Assembly: GCA_964570865.1 (NCBI GenBank)
Contig: CAZMZM010000001.1
Coordinates: 1 to 64,000 of the forward strand
DNA: 64,000 bases
Direction of reading: 5' to 3'
Source: WGAL01 sp964570865
GTDB lineage: Bacteria > Bacteroidota > Ignavibacteria > Ignavibacteriales > Melioribacteraceae
Positions 60,447 through 64,000 of the stretch are shown in pieces. Below the pieces are notes generated by a model. The model ran no database searches. It saw nothing but the letters and a program-made list of their open reading frames with translations, and had not been told where the DNA came from. The position numbers and the translations under genes were made by a program. Numbering within the stretch: the stretch's first letter is position 1; every line of letters begins with the position of its first letter.

Positions 60447-60815
60447 CTAATTTGCCTTTGCCGCAGGTAGTGAACTAAAGAGCGTATCGAATAATTCTTG
60501 CCATGTATCTCTCAATCCGGTAAGGACTTTCATAGCCATATCGAAATTACCTCTTCTAACTTGTTCTTGCGCAAATTGATAAAGTTGTAACAAAGATGTG
60601 GAAAGCTCACGAGTTTGTGAATCGTCAAAGTTCAGAGCATTTATTAATTCTGAGATTGCTCGGTTTGTTTTCTCCACATCATGTCTTTGACAATGAGTTA
60701 TTGCAAAGTCATAGACTCGGAACAACAACTCATGAGGAAGGGCATCCATAATTTCTTTAACGAAATATGCATTCGCCTTTTCCTTTTTTTCATTTGCTAA
60801 ATATTTAGCATTCAT
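60447..60815 (-). CDS. Flagellin chaperone FliS (copy 2)
   Basis: A 122-residue FliS paralogue with KEIMDALPHELLFRVYDFAI, KTNRAISELINALNFDD and QLYQFAQEQVRRGNFDMAMK, KVLTGLRDTWQELFDTL. It lies 18 nt after flagellin 3, with a TAGGAGG ribosome-binding site, so it may be the dedicated chaperone for flagellin 3. The other copy is next to fliD. Confidence 0.9.
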   Translation of the reverse strand: MNAKYLANEKKEKANAYFVKEIMDALPHELLFRVYDFAITHCQRHDVEKTNRAISELINALNFDDSQTRELSTSLLQLYQFAQEQVRRGNFDMAMKVLTGLRDTWQELFDTLFSSLPAAKAN

Positions 60816-60833
60816 CTTATTCCTCCTAATCTA

Positions 60834-61700
60834 TTATTTAAATAATTGTAAGACTTGTTGTGGAGACATGTTCAATTGAGACAACATTGCGGTAGCAGCT
60901 TGTCCCAAGATACTGCCTCTTGTTGCCTTCAGTTGTTCCATAGCCATATCTGCATCAAACAAACGACTAACGCTCGATTCAGCATTTGTAATTGAAACAT
61001 TTAGTGTTTGTTCCTTAATGTCAAGACGTTGTGTATTGTTACCAATACTTCCTAAAGCACTTGATACTGCTGATTTCAAACTTGTTAATGCCGTTTGTAA
61101 AGCATCAATTCCTGAACCGGAAGTAGTACAAGTAAGTGTTGAAGCGGAAATATTTGCAAAACTGCCTAACGATGACGAAATACCGGAAGCATATCCACCA
61201 GCGCCTGTGCTTGCTAATGAACTGGCAAAATTAAGTTGCAAAGTATCTGTCGATTCTCCTACCTGGAAAGTAAATCCGGAACCGGCGGAAGAATATAAGA
61301 GATTAGTATTATTAAATTTAGTATTCTTAATTGTTTTGTTAATCTCTTTTGCAAGTGCCTGAATATCACTTGCTAACGCTGTTCTATCTGCAGTCGGGTT
61401 AGTTGAATCAGAAAGTTTTCCGTCAATCTTAACAAGCAGATCGTTCATTGCAAGTAACGCTCCTTCGGCAGTTGCCATCATATCTTTTGCAGCGCTTACA
61501 TTACTCTTTGCAGCTTTCATTACGGAAATTTTTCCTTTCAGTGATGTACCAACATTAAATCCGGATGTATCATCAGCTACATGCATGATTTTTTTGCCTG
61601 AGGCAAGTCTCAATTGTGCTTGGGTAGTATCTTGATTAACCTTTGCCAATTGGTAGTAGGCTCTTAGAGCATCGATGTTTGTGTTAATACGAAAGCCCAT
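60834..61700 (-). CDS. Flagellin 3
   Basis: A 288-residue flagellin diverged from copies 1 and 2 over the whole length (for example RINTNIDALRAYYQLAKVNQ, SSVSRLFDADMAMEQLKATR, LSQLNMSPQQVLQLF), while the middle keeps the Ser/Gly pattern and the conserved Cys191 (TLTCTTSGSG). Its leader has AAGGAG but no GGA-loop hairpin, so it may escape CsrA control. It follows the glycosyltransferase gene by 3 nt and precedes fliS2. Confidence 0.95.
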   Translation of the reverse strand: MGFRINTNIDALRAYYQLAKVNQDTTQAQLRLASGKKIMHVADDTSGFNVGTSLKGKISVMKAAKSNVSAAKDMMATAEGALLAMNDLLVKIDGKLSDSTNPTADRTALASDIQALAKEINKTIKNTKFNNTNLLYSSAGSGFTFQVGESTDTLQLNFASSLASTGAGGYASGISSSLGSFANISASTLTCTTSGSGIDALQTALTSLKSAVSSALGSIGNNTQRLDIKEQTLNVSITNAESSVSRLFDADMAMEQLKATRGSILGQAATAMLSQLNMSPQQVLQLFK

Positions 61701-61703
61701 ATT

Positions 61704-64000
61704 TTAACTCCTTTTTTTGTTATTATTATTGTTAATTGAACTCCATTTCATTGGATTCATTTTATCTAAAACTTTGTTAATAACGTCTTTCCAATTATTC
61801 AATTCTTTTTGTCTAAAAATTTCAATTTCCGGATACCAAATTGTGTTATCTTCAATACCCCACCGCCAGTCAGCTTTTGCGGATAACAGCAAATAAGTTT
61901 TAACATTTAATGCTCCGGCAAGATGTACAACCGACGTATCAATCGTAATCATTAAATCTAAATTCTTCAAAATCGCAGCCGTATCGGAAAAATCTTTTAT
62001 TGCTTCCGATAAATCTTTAATCCCTAAATATTCCATCTTCTGCCGGTCACGAGCAGCCGCTTTGCCAACTTGAAGCGAGTAAAATTTAAAGCCGGCACCA
62101 ATGTATTGGAACGCTGCAAAATCTTCGATTGAAGATGATCGATGTGCATTAAACAAAGGTGTTTTCCCTTCCCAAACCAGTCCGACTTTTATTTTATTGT
62201 TATTAAAAAATCTTCTCTTAAAATATTTAGATTTACTTTCATCTACCCTTAAGTAGCTTTCGTCCATCCGGCATTCTTCTTTTGACAGAGAAAAATAATT
62301 TGGCAAACTCAACAAAGGGAAATGATAATCATAATCAATTCCGGCATCATCAAAGGACTCTCTCGGAATTGCTTTATCTACACCGACACAATTTTCCATT
62401 AGCGGGGTTAGAGCGGCATGAGTCTGCAAGATTATTTCCGCCCCTTTATTTTTTAATAATTTGACGAAACGCGAAAATTGAATTGTATCTCCATATCCTT
62501 GCTCATCATAAAGCAGGATTTTCTTCCCATCAACATTTTGATTAGTAAGTTCCTCTTTCGAAAAACTTCTTTTTGTGTAATTATCTAACTTGCGTCTCCA
62601 CTCATAATATTTGAAGCCTTTTTCATATTCTCCGGTCATCAAATATAAAAGTGATTTATTAAAATTTGCTTGGGCGTTGTCGGAATTGCCGGTAAGAATT
62701 CCGGTGAGTAAATCAAGCGCATCGTTAAATTTTTGTTTGTACATATATGTATTTGCTAAATTTAACTCGGCATCAATAAAATTACTATCGAGTTTTATTG
62801 CTCTTGTGAAATAATCAATGGCTTCGTCTAATTTACCTTGAGCGTCACTAATCAAACCAAGGTTATTATAAACAGCCGGTTTATCTTTTGAAATCAGCAA
62901 AGCAATCTTCAAAAATCTATTAGCGGCAGAATAGTGCCCCAAATCTTTTAAAGCAACTCCAATGTTATTTAGCGCATCAAAATTTTCCGGAGTAATCTCA
63001 AGCAATGCGCTGTAGTATTTTACAGCCTCTTCCAATTTCCCTAACCGCTGTTTAACAAAAGCCAGTTTAAAACAAAATTCCGGATTATCCTCAAACTGAA
63101 AGATATAATCAGAGAGCAATGTTTCTGCCGTTTTTAAATCCCCGTTGGCAAGATAAGTCTCCGTTTCTGCAAATATCTTTTCGGGAGATATTTTTTCGAC
63201 TATTTTAACGGAGATTTCATGTAAATCTTTATTTACTTTCTTAATCAAACCGCCCCAATTTCCTTCTTCCGTTTGACGATAAAGCTTTGCATTTTTGTAC
63301 CAATATGATGTCTCTCCGTCAAACGTCCAACGCCAGTCACAATATTTTGGAAGCAATACCCAAGTAGGAATATTCATCGAAGCGGAAATATGAAGTAAAG
63401 CAGTATCAACAGAGATTACTAAATCGAGATTTGAGATAATTGCCGCAACATCCCAGAGCGACTCGTTGATTATTTGGATATTTGAAAAATTCTTTTCTGC
63501 TTCTGCTAAAAATGTATCATGAGAATCTTTTTCGAAGATTAAAAAATTTATCTCCTTGTTTGAAAGCAATAATGATAAAGCTTCCTTATCCATCGAGCGG
63601 CGTTTGCTCGTCGGAGTTTTGGAATCGGTATGCCAAGCCAAACCAACATTTAACATCCCTTTTTTTAGTACACGTTTCCAGCTGTTTTTCAGACTTTCAT
63701 CTACCTTAAAAATTTCATCAGTCTGTTTAAAATCCGCTTCATTTTCCAATCCAAATACCTTAGGAAGATTCATTATGGAGGAGTAATAATCAGCATCGTT
63801 TGTCTTTTGAGTTGTAACTTCATCAACAAATGGCGAAGTTTCAAAAAATGGCTTTAATGCCTGAGTTGTTCCGATTATGACATATAATCCTTTTTCCTTA
63901 ACATTTTTTAGAAACCGCATAAATTGAATTGAATCGCCAATACCTTGTTCGGTGTATATTAAAATTCTTTTGCCTGCCGCTTCTTCTCCTTCCCATTTCT
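61704..64000 (-). CDS. TPR protein with two GT9-like glycosyltransferase folds, partial (N-terminus outside window)
   Basis: An open frame runs off the right edge (764 residues visible). Two halves share the same fold: ILIYTEQGIGDSIQFMRF and ILLYDEQGYGDTIQFSRF start them, and VISVDTALLHISASMNIPTW and ITIDTSVVHLAGALNVKTYL are the typical donor-side motifs of heptosyltransferase-like enzymes. Between them (about residues 275-465) are TPR repeats (NIGVALKDLGHYSAANRFLK, VYNNLGLISDAQGKLDEAID). The gene ends 3 nt before flagellin 3. This suggests modification of flagellin by O-glycosylation; substrate and sugar are unknown. Confidence 0.88.
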   Translation of the reverse strand, partial: KWEGEEAAGKRILIYTEQGIGDSIQFMRFLKNVKEKGLYVIIGTTQALKPFFETSPFVDEVTTQKTNDADYYSSIMNLPKVFGLENEADFKQTDEIFKVDESLKNSWKRVLKKGMLNVGLAWHTDSKTPTSKRRSMDKEALSLLLSNKEINFLIFEKDSHDTFLAEAEKNFSNIQIINESLWDVAAIISNLDLVISVDTALLHISASMNIPTWVLLPKYCDWRWTFDGETSYWYKNAKLYRQTEEGNWGGLIKKVNKDLHEISVKIVEKISPEKIFAETETYLANGDLKTAETLLSDYIFQFEDNPEFCFKLAFVKQRLGKLEEAVKYYSALLEITPENFDALNNIGVALKDLGHYSAANRFLKIALLISKDKPAVYNNLGLISDAQGKLDEAIDYFTRAIKLDSNFIDAELNLANTYMYKQKFNDALDLLTGILTGNSDNAQANFNKSLLYLMTGEYEKGFKYYEWRRKLDNYTKRSFSKEELTNQNVDGKKILLYDEQGYGDTIQFSRFVKLLKNKGAEIILQTHAALTPLMENCVGVDKAIPRESFDDAGIDYDYHFPLLSLPNYFSLSKEECRMDESYLRVDESKSKYFKRRFFNNNKIKVGLVWEGKTPLFNAHRSSSIEDFAAFQYIGAGFKFYSLQVGKAAARDRQKMEYLGIKDLSEAIKDFSDTAAILKNLDLMITIDTSVVHLAGALNVKTYLLLSAKADWRWGIEDNTIWYPEIEIFRQKELNNWKDVINKVLDKMNPMKWSSINNNNNKKRS

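Noticed and set aside
1..64000. CRISPR arrays, tRNA, rRNA, insertion sequences, phage genes
   Set aside because: No regularly spaced short repeats, clover-leaf sequences, transposase or integrase-like proteins were seen on either strand.

Overview
The window is almost entirely one flagellar and chemotaxis supercluster. Nearly every gene lies on the minus strand, so transcription runs from high to low coordinates. The DNA is AT-rich by eye. The organism is a diderm, because both P-ring (FlgI) and L-ring (FlgH) genes are present. Strong Shine-Dalgarno sequences precede many starts. Gene content, low GC and a TPPII-like subtilase next to the cluster would fit a motile member of the Ignavibacteria/Chlorobi side of Bacteroidota; this placement is inference only.

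Layout from the right edge (upstream) to the left. (i) 64000-57409: a TPR protein with two glycosyltransferase folds, flagellin 3, FliS2, FliS1, FliD, a FliT-like protein and FlgM. (ii) 57408-55459: two nearly identical flagellins sharing a conserved 5' leader hairpin. (iii) 55120-53044: an FlrB/FlrC-type histidine kinase and sigma-54 activator. (iv) 52898-45360: a chemotaxis operon (HEAT protein, CheR, two CheY, CheZ, CheA with two Hpt domains, CheB, small protein) behind a sigma-28 promoter. (v) 45238-31608: flgB flgC orf fliE F G H I J motE fliK flgD orf flgE, behind a textbook sigma-54 promoter and closed by a terminator; a GC-rich structured leader precedes flgE. (vi) 31413-22236: fliL M N O P Q R flhB flhA flhF flhG. 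(vii) 22128-8812: small membrane protein, fliA, two HDOD proteins, a degenerate kinase, orphan proteins, then flgF G A H I J N K L. (viii) 8750-2090: fliW, csrA, a REC-Hpt protein, motA, motB, a REC protein, a REC-DHp protein, an orphan protein and a PAS histidine kinase. (ix) 2006-1: a membrane protein and the N-terminal part of a TPPII-like secreted subtilase.

The parts make a complete motor and a regulatory cascade. A soluble FlrB/FlrC pair with an intact GAFTGA motif probably drives sigma-54 promoters of the hook-basal-body genes. FliA (sigma-28), held by FlgM, drives the che operon, fliS-fliD and flagellin 1 through TAAA-N15/16-NCCGATAA promoters. FliW and CsrA probably tune flagellin translation through hairpins with GGA in the loop upstream of flagellins 1 and 2. 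No cheW or chemoreceptor is in the window, so these must be elsewhere.

The most unusual items are: the structured RNA-like element before flgE; the phosphorelay cassette around csrA-motAB, which includes a REC-DHp protein without an ATPase domain; a histidine-kinase-like protein that has lost both phospho-acceptor His and ATP-binding motifs; a 1189-residue FliK with five tandem repeats of about 88 residues; a double-Hpt CheA; and several orphan proteins embedded in the flagellar operons.
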